Source of the DNA: an uncultured bacterium
GTDB lineage: Bacteria; Hydrogenedentota; Hydrogenedentia; Hydrogenedentales; CAILVY01
Assembly: GCA_937951485.1 (NCBI GenBank)
Contig: CALEDJ010000010.1
Span: 51,350 to 115,349, forward strand
Direction of reading: 5' to 3'
Length of the DNA stretch: 64,000 nucleotides
Positions 46,398 to 54,580 of this stretch are shown piece by piece. The stretch's first letter is position 1; each line of letters opens with the position of its first letter. The notes beneath the pieces were generated by a model, which saw only the letters and a program-made list of their open reading frames with translations, was not told the DNA's origin and ran no database searches. Made by a program: the position numbers and the translations under genes.

Positions 46398-47033
46398 GTG
46401 AAAATCGGTGCTGCACCGGCAATAACCTGGCGGCGAATACTTCTGACGATCCCGGTCGTTCTATTGCCTGGCCTTGTGGGCGCGTATGTGTTCGCGACGG
46501 GACCGAACAATCTGGCGCAGTATCCCGACGCCGAAACTTCACCCTATCGGCTGCCCTGGCCCGCAGAAATCACCTGTCGCTGTATCCAGAGCAACCGGGG
46601 TATCGTGAGTCATCGGGGCGGGGACCGTTTCGCCTATGATTTCTACATGCCGGTCGGGTCGGACATCTGCGCGGCGCGCGCGGGCGTGGTGGTCCGCGTG
46701 GTGGACCACCACGACGGCAACGGCTACCAATGGCCCAACAACCTCGTCGTCATTGAACACGAAGACAAGACGCTGGCCTGCTATGCACACATCATGAAAG
46801 GCGGCAGCCGTGTCGCCGTCGGCGACATGGTGCAACAGGGCCGGATCATCGCGGCCAGCGGCAATGTCGGGAACAGCATGATGCCGCACCTGCATTTCCA
46901 TGTCTACGCGCCGGACCGCAAGAGCACCATACCGGTCGCCTTCGCGGATTGCGATCGCGATGCCGGCGTCCCCCGTATGTTCAAGCGCTATACTTCAGGC
47001 AACGCCGTGTTCCTCGATGAATCTCAAGAATAA
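46398..47033 (+). CDS. Membrane-anchored M23 family metallopeptidase
   Basis: A 211-residue LytM-type protein expected to cut peptidoglycan cross-links. An N-terminal membrane helix (ILLTIPVVLLPGLVGAYV) anchors it. HRGGD gives the zinc ligands His72 and Asp76 (HxxxD), and HLHFH gives His166 or His168 with HxH. Between them lies the YDFYMPVGSDI and IIAASGNVGNSMMPHLHFH structure of M23. The start is likely GTG 46398 (AGGGG upstream, no good ATG); ATG 46326 in frame is the alternative. Function in the wall is inferred; activity depends on conserved ligands, which are all present. Confidence 0.82.
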   Translation: MKIGAAPAITWRRILLTIPVVLLPGLVGAYVFATGPNNLAQYPDAETSPYRLPWPAEITCRCIQSNRGIVSHRGGDRFAYDFYMPVGSDICAARAGVVVRVVDHHDGNGYQWPNNLVVIEHEDKTLACYAHIMKGGSRVAVGDMVQQGRIIAASGNVGNSMMPHLHFHVYAPDRKSTIPVAFADCDRDAGVPRMFKRYTSGNAVFLDESQE

Positions 47034-47321
47034 GCCGCAATGTGGCAATCGTTGCGGATGTCCCGGACGAAGAATGCGCGCGTTACCCGGGACGCAACAG
47101 CGCAGCCCTGGAAAAAGAGTTCCGGGACGTTGCGGCCCGTGTGAGCCTCACCGCCCGCATCCCTATTCACGCCCGCAGTTCGTGTCGTCAGGGACCCGTT
47201 TCGGAGGCCTGTGCACCGGCCTGCTGCTGCTGGAAACTTCTACGACGAACTGTATTCCATTATCGGGGTTATGTAAAATTGCCCGGAAACCACAACCTGA
47301 ACCACGCGGGAGAGAAGGGTC

Positions 47322-48164
47322 ATGATAGAACTGGGCATGCACACCGATAACTGGCGCACTCTGAGCGGGAGTTTCAAGCAGGCGGCGGAATGCGCCGTGA
47401 AGTATGGGCTGAAACACCTGGAGTTTGCGGCCATCCACGGGCAGTATTTCATCCAGGCGATGGGCTATGAGCCGGGCATCTCGCTGCAATCGAATCCGCG
47501 CGCGCTTAAACGCTATTGCGACAAGATGGGGCTGAAAATCTCTCAGATAGACGGGTCGTACCCGTTCATGGGGCCGGACGGGTCGGCCTACGGCGTGCAG
47601 TACGTCCAGCAGTCCATCCGCTTCGCGGCGGAACTGGACTGCCCGATGGTGGACACCGTGGACGGGGCGATGGAAATCGAGGGTTTCACGCGCGACGAGG
47701 TCTTCCGCATCACCTGCGACAACTATCGCCAGGTGCTGCCGTGGGCCGAGGATTACAAAGTCATCATCAACGTCGAGCCGCACGGCCCTTACACAAACGA
47801 CATCGAGTTCATGCTCAAACTTTTCAAATACTTCGATTCGGAATGGCTGCGCTGCAATTTCGATACGGGGAACACTTTCATCGCCGGACACGACCCGCTG
47901 GATTACCTGAAAGCGCTGCGCCCCCATGTTTCCCACTGCCACATCAAGGACGTCAGCGAAGGGCTGGCCGCCGCCGCGCGCGGCGAAGAGACGGGCATCG
48001 CATGCAGTGAAGTACCCATAGGCGGCGGCGTGAACGCCGACAACATCAAGCGGTGCCTGGCGTTCCTCAATGAAACGGGATGGGACGGCGTCGTGTCGCT
48101 CGAATGCTACGGCGCGGATGACAACATACGCAAGAGCGTCGAGTTCCTGCGGCAATTGGTCTGA
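47322..48164 (+). CDS. Sugar phosphate isomerase/epimerase-like TIM barrel (xylose isomerase-like)
   Basis: A 280-residue AP_endonuc_2-type barrel. IELGMHTDNWRTL, KHLEFAAIHGQYF, KVIINVEPHG and LRCNFDTGNTF carry the metal ligands Glu, Asp and His typical of the family; HCHIKDV holds the conserved His, and DGVVSLECYGAD the last Glu. It is expected to isomerise or epimerise a sugar or inositol derivative in the cytoplasm. GGAGA precedes the ATG. It fits with the Gfo/Idh/MocA genes, a common partner. In the preceding gap 47034-47321 a stretch reading IVADVPDEECARY suggests a gene remnant but no clear gene. Confidence 0.87.
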   Translation: MIELGMHTDNWRTLSGSFKQAAECAVKYGLKHLEFAAIHGQYFIQAMGYEPGISLQSNPRALKRYCDKMGLKISQIDGSYPFMGPDGSAYGVQYVQQSIRFAAELDCPMVDTVDGAMEIEGFTRDEVFRITCDNYRQVLPWAEDYKVIINVEPHGPYTNDIEFMLKLFKYFDSEWLRCNFDTGNTFIAGHDPLDYLKALRPHVSHCHIKDVSEGLAAAARGEETGIACSEVPIGGGVNADNIKRCLAFLNETGWDGVVSLECYGADDNIRKSVEFLRQLV

Positions 48165-48263
48165 TTATCTCGGGACAATGGTGGGTTCCGCTTCGCTGCA
48201 CCCACGCTACAATTTGCGGTCTCGGTTGTGGCGCGGTCCGGAGACCGGCCACCACGATTTGCT

Positions 48264-48344
48264 GTCGTTGCTGTCCTTGCCGTCGTTTACGTCCTTTACG
48301 TCATTTATACCACTTATATGGCTTATGTCCCTTATGTCCCTTCA
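48264..48344. repeat. 9-bp-period tandem repeat, nine degenerate units
   Basis: Units read GTCGTTGCT, GTCCTTGCC, GTCGTTTAC, GTCCTTTAC, GTCATTTAT, ACCACTTAT, ATGGCTTAT, GTCCCTTAT, GTCCCTTCA. The period is exactly nine. It lies between the sugar isomerase-like and sialidase genes, upstream of neither start. Confidence 0.85.
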
Positions 48345-48353
48345 CCCATCCGG

Positions 48354-49538
48354 TCACCCCTGTCCCTTTGCAATCCACTCCGGGTCAAGCACAACATGCT
48401 TGATGGATTTCCCGTCTTTTTCGTTGAAGGTATAGGTGGCGTGAAGTCTTCCGTCCATCGCCTGCAACAGGGAAGGATAGGAATAACTGCCTTTGCCCGG
48501 TTCCGCCTCTTCGAGTGTGCGTTTCCATTTCCAGGTTTCGCCCTCGTCATCGGACATGGCCAGCGACAAGATGTGACGCCCCCGGTCGCTGTCATTGAAA
48601 ATCATCACCCACCGTCCATCGCGAAGCGCGATGACTTCGAGGCTGGAACTGGGATTGGGGATATCGGTGTCGCGGGCGATGGACCACGATTCGCCGTCGT
48701 CCGTGGACTGCGCGACCAGCGCCCGCTTGGGCAACGGCCCGGAATCGCGCATGTACGCGACAATGGTCCCGTCCTGTCTGCGCACAAACGAGGGCTGGAT
48801 AGGCCCCAGTCCCACGATGGGCCTGCTGGCGCGCCAGGTCTCGCCGCTGTCATCGGAGATGGCCGCAAGCGACACGTTGAATCCATCAGAGTACAGCGGC
48901 AACAGGATGCGTCCGCCGGGCAGCGTCAGCGGATGAATACGCGGCATCCAGCCCAGTTGCCGCTTCAGCGGGTCGTTCGCCGCTTCCAGGATCATGCGCG
49001 AATAGGGCGGCGCATACTCGGCCCACATGGATTCATCGTAGAGCAGTTTCGGAAATTGTTCCGCAATGGTTTCCGCGAATTCGTCGCCGGGTTTCAACGT
49101 GATCACCCCCTGCCACGACCAGTTCGGCGCGCCCGGCCCCGCATAGTCTTCCGCGCGGCGATACATCAACAGCACATTCTCCCAGCGATTGGCCAGCACC
49201 AGCGCCCAGAAAAGCCACAGCCGTTCCTGCGCGTCAATGAAAAGCACCGGGTTGCAGTCGGGGAATCCTGGCACATCCGCCATCTGAAAGACCGGCCCCC
49301 ACGCCGCCACGCCCTTGGCGCGACGCGCGCCCAGCACCTGCACGTCGTCCGCGGTGCGCTCCCCCGAACCCTGAAACCAGCACGCCAGCAGGTCGCCGTT
49401 CGGACACTCCACGATGCTGCTGCTGTGGCAATGCTGTTCCTGAAGGGGAAAAATGAGTTCGCTGTGAAAAAAAGGTTCCGCCCCGGCGGCTGCGACCCGG
49501 AAAAAACACCATAGCGCGCAAAGAATCCGTATTCGCAT
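48354..49538 (-). CDS. Exported sialidase-like (BNR/Asp-box) glycosidase
   Basis: A 394-residue six-bladed beta-propeller protein of the Sialidase_2 type. The first 19 residues are a signal peptide. Three Asp boxes are seen: SDDSGETW, STDDGESW and SDDEGETW. The arginines expected to hold the carboxylate and the Asp-Glu-Tyr site are plausible but not firmly placed. Many such proteins act on sialic acid or on other acidic glycans. GAGAGG lies before ATG 49538. It is convergent with the sugar isomerase gene. Confidence 0.85.
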   Translation of the reverse strand: MRIRILCALWCFFRVAAAGAEPFFHSELIFPLQEQHCHSSSIVECPNGDLLACWFQGSGERTADDVQVLGARRAKGVAAWGPVFQMADVPGFPDCNPVLFIDAQERLWLFWALVLANRWENVLLMYRRAEDYAGPGAPNWSWQGVITLKPGDEFAETIAEQFPKLLYDESMWAEYAPPYSRMILEAANDPLKRQLGWMPRIHPLTLPGGRILLPLYSDGFNVSLAAISDDSGETWRASRPIVGLGPIQPSFVRRQDGTIVAYMRDSGPLPKRALVAQSTDDGESWSIARDTDIPNPSSSLEVIALRDGRWVMIFNDSDRGRHILSLAMSDDEGETWKWKRTLEEAEPGKGSYSYPSLLQAMDGRLHATYTFNEKDGKSIKHVVLDPEWIAKGQG

Positions 49539-49737
49539 GACATCCTCTCCATGGTTGTGCTACGTTTCTCGGTGCAAGTCATTCATGTTCCGTTGATGAT
49601 GACCAGACTGTGGTCACGCTCGTTATCTGTATGTTTGGCGAACAGGCGAACCAGGCAAACATGCATGGGGTGCATTGTAGTCGGCTTCTTTGCCAATCAC
49701 AATGAAACGCACTGCATTTTTCAGGAAGGGCCGTTGT

Positions 49738-51138
49738 ATGACCGACAAAGGAAAAAGTAAAGTTTCAAAACCCGACGCATTTGCCTTGCCGCGGGAGTTT
49801 CCCGGCGCGGTCTGGTATGGCGAAGAGGAGATCGAGGCGGTGACCCGCGTGCTCCGCAACCAATCGCCATTTCGATACTATGGCCCGCGGTGCGGGTTTG
49901 AAGTGCGGCAATTTGAGGAGGAATTCGCGCGGTTCATCGCGAGTAAGCCGGGCGAAGCATGGCCAGAGCACACCGATTTGCGCGTGACGGCGGTCAATTC
50001 CGGGGCCGGCGCGCTGGAAGTGGCGCTGGACGCGCTGGGTGTGGGCTGCGGCGATGAGGTCATTGTGCAGGGCTTTATGTGGATCGCCAGCATTTCAGCA
50101 ATCATCCGCAACCGCGCCATTCCCGTGCTCGTGGATTCCGACGACACATTGAACATGGACCCCGAAGCCATCCGCGCGCGCGTCACGCCGCGCACCAAGG
50201 TCATCATGCCCGTGCCGATGCTGGGCGGCTGTGCGCGCATCGGGGCGATCATGGCCGTGGTGCGCCGGATCAACGCGGAACGCGCCGCGCAGGGACTGCC
50301 GCCGGTACACGTGCTGGAAGACTGCGCGCAGGCGCTTGGCGCGCATGCGCGGGGCATTCCGGGATCCATCGCGCCCATCGGCGAAGAAGGCGTCCACCGG
50401 GTCGGCGTTTTCGGCGACGTGGGCATCTTCAGCCTGCAAATCAACAAAAACATCACTGCGGGGGAAGGCGGTGTCATCGTCACCCGCGACCCCGAACTGC
50501 ATCGGCGCATCGAGGCGTTGCACAATGTCGGCTATGCCAGAGACGGCGAACCGGCGCAGAACTGGTACGGCGACACGCCCTTGGGTTGGGGGCAGGGCCG
50601 GCGGATGACGGAACTGCAGGGCGCGCTGGCGCGCGTACAGTTGTGGAAACTCGACGCCATTCTCGACAGCATGCGCCGGAGTCATGCGCGGTTTGAAGCG
50701 CGTGTGCGTGAATTCGGTATGACGCCCCGACCGCGCGCCGACGCCGAAAATCCCGGCGATACCGGCTATTACTGCATCTTCCGCCTGCCACCGGGGCCGG
50801 ATGACGCCGACGCGAAGATCGCGCGGGGCCGCGCCGTCGCCGCCGCGCTTGACGAATGGGGGCTGCACCCGTGGTTTCTGCACGATTTTGAAGTGCACGT
50901 GTACTACAACATCCAGCCCCTGGTCGAAAAATGGCCGATGAACAACGGGTGCCCGTGGGAATGCGAGCGCAACGCTTTCCACACGGCCTATCGCTATGAG
51001 CGCGGCGCGTTGCCGCGTCTCGATGAGGCGCTCATCACCACCGTGGGCATCAATGTGCCGAGTCGTCTGACCCCGGAAGACGAAGAAAACATTCTATCGG
51101 CCTTGAATTATGGTTACGAAACAGTGATTCGACAATAG
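49738..51138 (+). CDS. DegT/DnrJ/EryC1/StrS family aminotransferase
   Basis: A 466-residue PLP enzyme that usually transaminates a nucleotide-linked keto sugar. VNSGAGALEVALDALGVGCGDEVIVQG is the cofactor cup, LEDCAQALGA has the Asp that pairs with the pyridine nitrogen, and FSLQINKNITAGEGG contains Lys237 of the Schiff base. The usual histidine before it is replaced by Gln. A large insert (GPDDADAKIARG and later) makes it longer than the 370-residue norm. ATG 49738 is chosen by AGGAAGG upstream. No other sugar-nucleotide gene is adjacent. Confidence 0.9.
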   Translation: MTDKGKSKVSKPDAFALPREFPGAVWYGEEEIEAVTRVLRNQSPFRYYGPRCGFEVRQFEEEFARFIASKPGEAWPEHTDLRVTAVNSGAGALEVALDALGVGCGDEVIVQGFMWIASISAIIRNRAIPVLVDSDDTLNMDPEAIRARVTPRTKVIMPVPMLGGCARIGAIMAVVRRINAERAAQGLPPVHVLEDCAQALGAHARGIPGSIAPIGEEGVHRVGVFGDVGIFSLQINKNITAGEGGVIVTRDPELHRRIEALHNVGYARDGEPAQNWYGDTPLGWGQGRRMTELQGALARVQLWKLDAILDSMRRSHARFEARVREFGMTPRPRADAENPGDTGYYCIFRLPPGPDDADAKIARGRAVAAALDEWGLHPWFLHDFEVHVYYNIQPLVEKWPMNNGCPWECERNAFHTAYRYERGALPRLDEALITTVGINVPSRLTPEDEENILSALNYGYETVIRQ

Positions 51139-51216
51139 GGGCGCCGGCTGACATCACCTGCAGCAGGTCAGGGGGTGCGACTGCCTTGGTGGGAAACGTA
51201 CCGGGAGACACGAAAC

Positions 51217-52434
51217 ATGCGATGGACCGTAGCGATGGTTGTTCTTTTGGGAATGGGCGGGGTTGCAACCAGCGCTGATGTGGTGCGTCTCCATAATGGA
51301 GATGTTCTTTCCGGCCATTTCGAGAGTCTGCGTGAGGGGACCGTGACACTGACAACCGACTATGCAGGCACGATTTCCATCCGGCAGGATGCGGTGCTGT
51401 CCATCAAGACGGAAGCGGCCATGACGGTGCGGCTGCGCGATGGCGTGGAGATGGAGGCGACGCTGCAACCGAAGGATGATGGGCAATGGCTGGTCTTTTC
51501 GAGCGGCGATTTGTGCGCCGACTTCACAGCCATTGAATCCATCGAACGCGCTCCTGAAACGCCCGAAACAGTGCCGGAACCGCCCAGACCCAAGCGCTGG
51601 GGCGCAACGGTGGACGCGACGCTGTCCATGCGTCAGGGCAATACGGACACGATGGACACCTCGTTCGGGGTGGAGGTGGTGCGCAAGGGCGACCGCCATG
51701 TCTCCACCCTCGCGTTGAGCGGCGGCTATGGAGAGGCGGACGGCTACATCAACACGCGGCGCTACAAGGGGGTGGCGAAACATCAGTTCTACCCGATTGA
51801 CAAACTGTATCTTTTTGCGGCGGGCGGCGCGGAGCGCGATTATGGGCGCAAACTGGATGTGCGCGCGCATGGATCGGGAGGCGTCGGATATGACTTTCTA
51901 CAGCGCGACAGTTTGAAATTCTCGGCGGATATCGGACTGGATTATACATGGGACCGCTGGATGCCCTATACCCCCCGGGGCAAAGACGAGGAGAAGAGTA
52001 AGCGGCGCAGCCAGGCCGGCCTGCGCCTCAGCCAGCAGATCGCCGCGCTGTCCGCCACGCCGCCCGGAAACCTCGTGCAGGCGCTGGAAGGCATTGCTGA
52101 CACGTTGTACGTCATTCGCGATCCGCTGCGCGGCAGCGCCAGTCGCGAAGAGGATTCCATCAGCCTGCACCTCGGCGCATATTATGAACAGACGCTGTTC
52201 TGGAAGAGCAGTCTAACCGAGCGGTTGACCCTGCTGCCAAGCCTGGACGATTTCGGCGAATTCCGCGCGATTTCCGAACTGGGGTTCAACACGCCGCTGA
52301 TGGAACACCTGAAATTACGCATCTCGCTGAAAACGGAATACGACAGCATGGCCCGCAGGAGCGGCGTGGAATCCTGGGACAATCTGCTTCAGGCTGGGCT
52401 GCGCTATGAATTTGGCGTTTCGCGGACGAAATAA
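51217..52434 (+). CDS. Outer-membrane beta-barrel protein, DUF481 family
   Basis: A 405-residue exported protein. Residues 1-18 are a signal peptide (AMVVLLGMGGVATSA). A small N-terminal domain (residues about 20-110) with LHNGDVLSGHFESLREG resembles an SH3-like repeat seen in DUF481 proteins. A Pro-rich linker follows, then beta-strands with alternating polar and aromatic residues (WGATVDATLSMRQGNTDT, YDFLQRDSLKFSADIGLDYTWD) and a C-terminal aromatic strand LLQAGLRYEFGVS suitable for outer-membrane insertion. Start by GGGAG upstream of ATG 51217. Cargo unknown. Confidence 0.87.
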   Translation: MRWTVAMVVLLGMGGVATSADVVRLHNGDVLSGHFESLREGTVTLTTDYAGTISIRQDAVLSIKTEAAMTVRLRDGVEMEATLQPKDDGQWLVFSSGDLCADFTAIESIERAPETPETVPEPPRPKRWGATVDATLSMRQGNTDTMDTSFGVEVVRKGDRHVSTLALSGGYGEADGYINTRRYKGVAKHQFYPIDKLYLFAAGGAERDYGRKLDVRAHGSGGVGYDFLQRDSLKFSADIGLDYTWDRWMPYTPRGKDEEKSKRRSQAGLRLSQQIAALSATPPGNLVQALEGIADTLYVIRDPLRGSASREEDSISLHLGAYYEQTLFWKSSLTERLTLLPSLDDFGEFRAISELGFNTPLMEHLKLRISLKTEYDSMARRSGVESWDNLLQAGLRYEFGVSRTK

Positions 52435-52457
52435 CCCGCACCGCACAGTGTAGAGGT

Positions 52458-53014
52458 CAGTGTCGTCCAGAATAGATTGTTGAGGGAATGAAAGGACAAT
52501 GGCCAGAACCCTTTGAGAATCCAGTGGAATCAAGATGTTGTGGCGGGCTTGTCCTGTGTGTAAACCACTCCTTGGGGATTTCTGAGATATCATTGCCTCC
52601 TTTACCAAGGTGTCCCGTGCTGTTTCCCCTCACCCCACCCCTCTCCCGGAGGGAGAGGGAGTATATGGCGCAACCTGAGGCATGCTGTCGCTCCCATTCC
52701 AGGAGGGAGAGGGAGTATATGGCGCAACCTGAGGCATGCTGTCGCTCCCTCTCCCGGAGGGAGAGGGAGTATATGGCGAAAAAGGTGTCCCGTCTTGTTT
52801 CCCCTCACCCCACCCCTCTCCCGGAGGGAGAGGGAGTAATATGGCGAAACCTGAGGCATGCCGTCGCTCCCTCTCCCGCTGGGAGAGGGAGTAATATGGC
52901 GAAACCTGAGGCATGCCGTCGCTCCCTCTCCCGCTGGGAGAGGGGTGGGGTGAGGGGAAAGGTTAATATGATAAATGGCTTTTCTCGGCACTCAGAATGT
53001 CTTGGACAGCACTG
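52458..53014. mobile_element. MITE-like non-coding element, copy 2 (557 bp)
   Basis: Left end CAGTGTCGTCCAGAATAG and, on the other strand from the right end, CAGTGCTGTCCAAGACAT. The interior has five or six CTCTCCCGGAGGGAGAG units with GAGTATATGGCG spacers, and the outer 150 bp match the flanks of copy 1 in reverse (AATCAAGATGTTGTGGCGGG here, AATCAAGATGATGTGGCGGG there). It fills the gap between the DUF481 and transglutaminase genes. No reading frame. Confidence 0.8.
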
Positions 53015-53053
53015 ATGCAGGGTAAATACAGTGAAACGGAACCCACCCTGTTT

Positions 53054-54580
53054 CTACCGGATTTCGAGCACTTCGATCCGGAGTTGGCCGATGAAGGGGA
53101 GCAGGCGCGCCCATTGATCAATACCGCCGTGAAAGAGTTTGATGTGGGTGGCGTCGGCGATGGGCTGGCCAAGGGTGGGGTCCATGGGAATCCATCGTCC
53201 GATGTGGACTTCGGGCCAGGCGTGGTAGCCGAAGGCTTCGAGTTTTTCGCTCCAGGCGATGCCGATGGCCACGCGGGCGGGAATGCCGGCGGCGCGCGCA
53301 AGCGCGGTGAAGAGCACGGCATGCTCGTTGCAGTCGCCTTCCATGGTGCGCAGCACGTCAAGGGCGTTGGGCACGCTGATCACAGGGGTCTTGCGCATGT
53401 TTTCATAGACCCATTCGTAGATGCGGAGGGCTTTCTGCCAGGGTTCCGTCGCATCGCCCACGGCTCGGCGCATGGCGTCGCGGATGCGTTCGTGGTCCAC
53501 GGTGATGAAGGGATCGCTGGCCAGATATTCCTTTTGATCTTCTGCGCTTAATGGTGCGTCGGGCGCGCGGTCGGGTGCCTCCGGCGCAATGATGACCCAG
53601 CCGTCCGGGGTCCTGAACTGGATTTCGTCGTCCGGCGGCAGATGTTCCACGGCTACGCCGGAGAGGTTTGCGCGCAGGTAGGCAATTCCGCGGTGGGGCG
53701 CAATACCGGCGGGCTGGATGGCATACGCTCGGACAAGGCTGGCGGCCTCGGTTGGTTCGACCGGTTTCATGGCCGCTTCCGGCGTGGTTTTCTTGAGAAT
53801 AAAGCCGAAGGGCGTATCGGCGCGGATCACTTCCCCGTCGCGGTTCACCCAGGCGCGGGTGGTCATGCCGGCAAGCGTCGTTTCAACCACCAGCGCGTCA
53901 ATCTTTTCGCCTTCGATGTCAATCGTCTCCTCGCCGGTGCAGATGATGCGGGCCTTGCCCACGGACATGCGGGTCGGGTCGAATGCGTCCACATAGATTT
54001 CCTGTCCCGGCTCCAGCAGGGGCGCTTCCAGCGCGGAGAAACCGAAGCCGCCGCCGAGCAGGAGGTCTGTGCTCACAGGGAAATCGAAGGGGAGCGATTC
54101 GCCCGCCGTGTGCAGGATGGCGTGGAGCATCCTGTCTTCGACACGTCCCTCGATCTGCATATCGTATTCGCCGGAGCGCAGCGAGAAATCGAAATCGGAC
54201 AACCCGTGGTCTGCGTCAATCCATGCCCGGCCTGTGAACACCAGTTCGGTCTTTCGGAAAAGGACGGACATTTCGATGCGCGCGGTCACGCCGAGTTGCA
54301 GGCCGCTCCGTCCGTCGCGCATGTCAGGGAGCGTACGGGCATTGATGAATCCGACACGCTCCAACGCATTGCCATCGGCGGCGGTATAGATCCCCATCCA
54401 GAGGTCCTGCATTTTCATGGCGCGGGGCGGCAGCACGCCCGCGCGCATCCAGGGGATGATCGCCTCGCGGTAAATCAGCGCCCCCATCATGGCCAGCCAG
54501 AACAGGATGATGGCGGCGGGAACTATTCGGTGAGCCTTCCGCAGCACTTCTTGTATTTTTTCCCGCTGCCGCAAGGGCAC
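53054..54580 (-). CDS. Membrane-anchored transglutaminase-like protein
   Basis: A 508-residue protein. One N-terminal helix (VPAAIILFWLAMMGALIYRE) is followed by a long beta-rich region and the cysteine-protease-like transglutaminase domain. GDCNEH holds Cys417, GYHAWPEV His453 and MDPTLG Asp467, the full triad. Such proteins process or cross-link peptides outside the cytoplasm. The first in-frame start GTG 54580 overlaps the secA end by 58 bp; GTG 54547 is the alternative. It follows secA in the same direction and is probably co-transcribed. Substrate unknown. Confidence 0.82.
   Translation of the reverse strand: MPLRQREKIQEVLRKAHRIVPAAIILFWLAMMGALIYREAIIPWMRAGVLPPRAMKMQDLWMGIYTAADGNALERVGFINARTLPDMRDGRSGLQLGVTARIEMSVLFRKTELVFTGRAWIDADHGLSDFDFSLRSGEYDMQIEGRVEDRMLHAILHTAGESLPFDFPVSTDLLLGGGFGFSALEAPLLEPGQEIYVDAFDPTRMSVGKARIICTGEETIDIEGEKIDALVVETTLAGMTTRAWVNRDGEVIRADTPFGFILKKTTPEAAMKPVEPTEAASLVRAYAIQPAGIAPHRGIAYLRANLSGVAVEHLPPDDEIQFRTPDGWVIIAPEAPDRAPDAPLSAEDQKEYLASDPFITVDHERIRDAMRRAVGDATEPWQKALRIYEWVYENMRKTPVISVPNALDVLRTMEGDCNEHAVLFTALARAAGIPARVAIGIAWSEKLEAFGYHAWPEVHIGRWIPMDPTLGQPIADATHIKLFHGGIDQWARLLPFIGQLRIEVLEIR

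Noticed and set aside
43748-52434. A single sugar-catabolic operon
   Set aside because: Genes lie on both strands with gaps, an unrelated M23 peptidase and a DUF481 protein among them, so a common operon is not supported.
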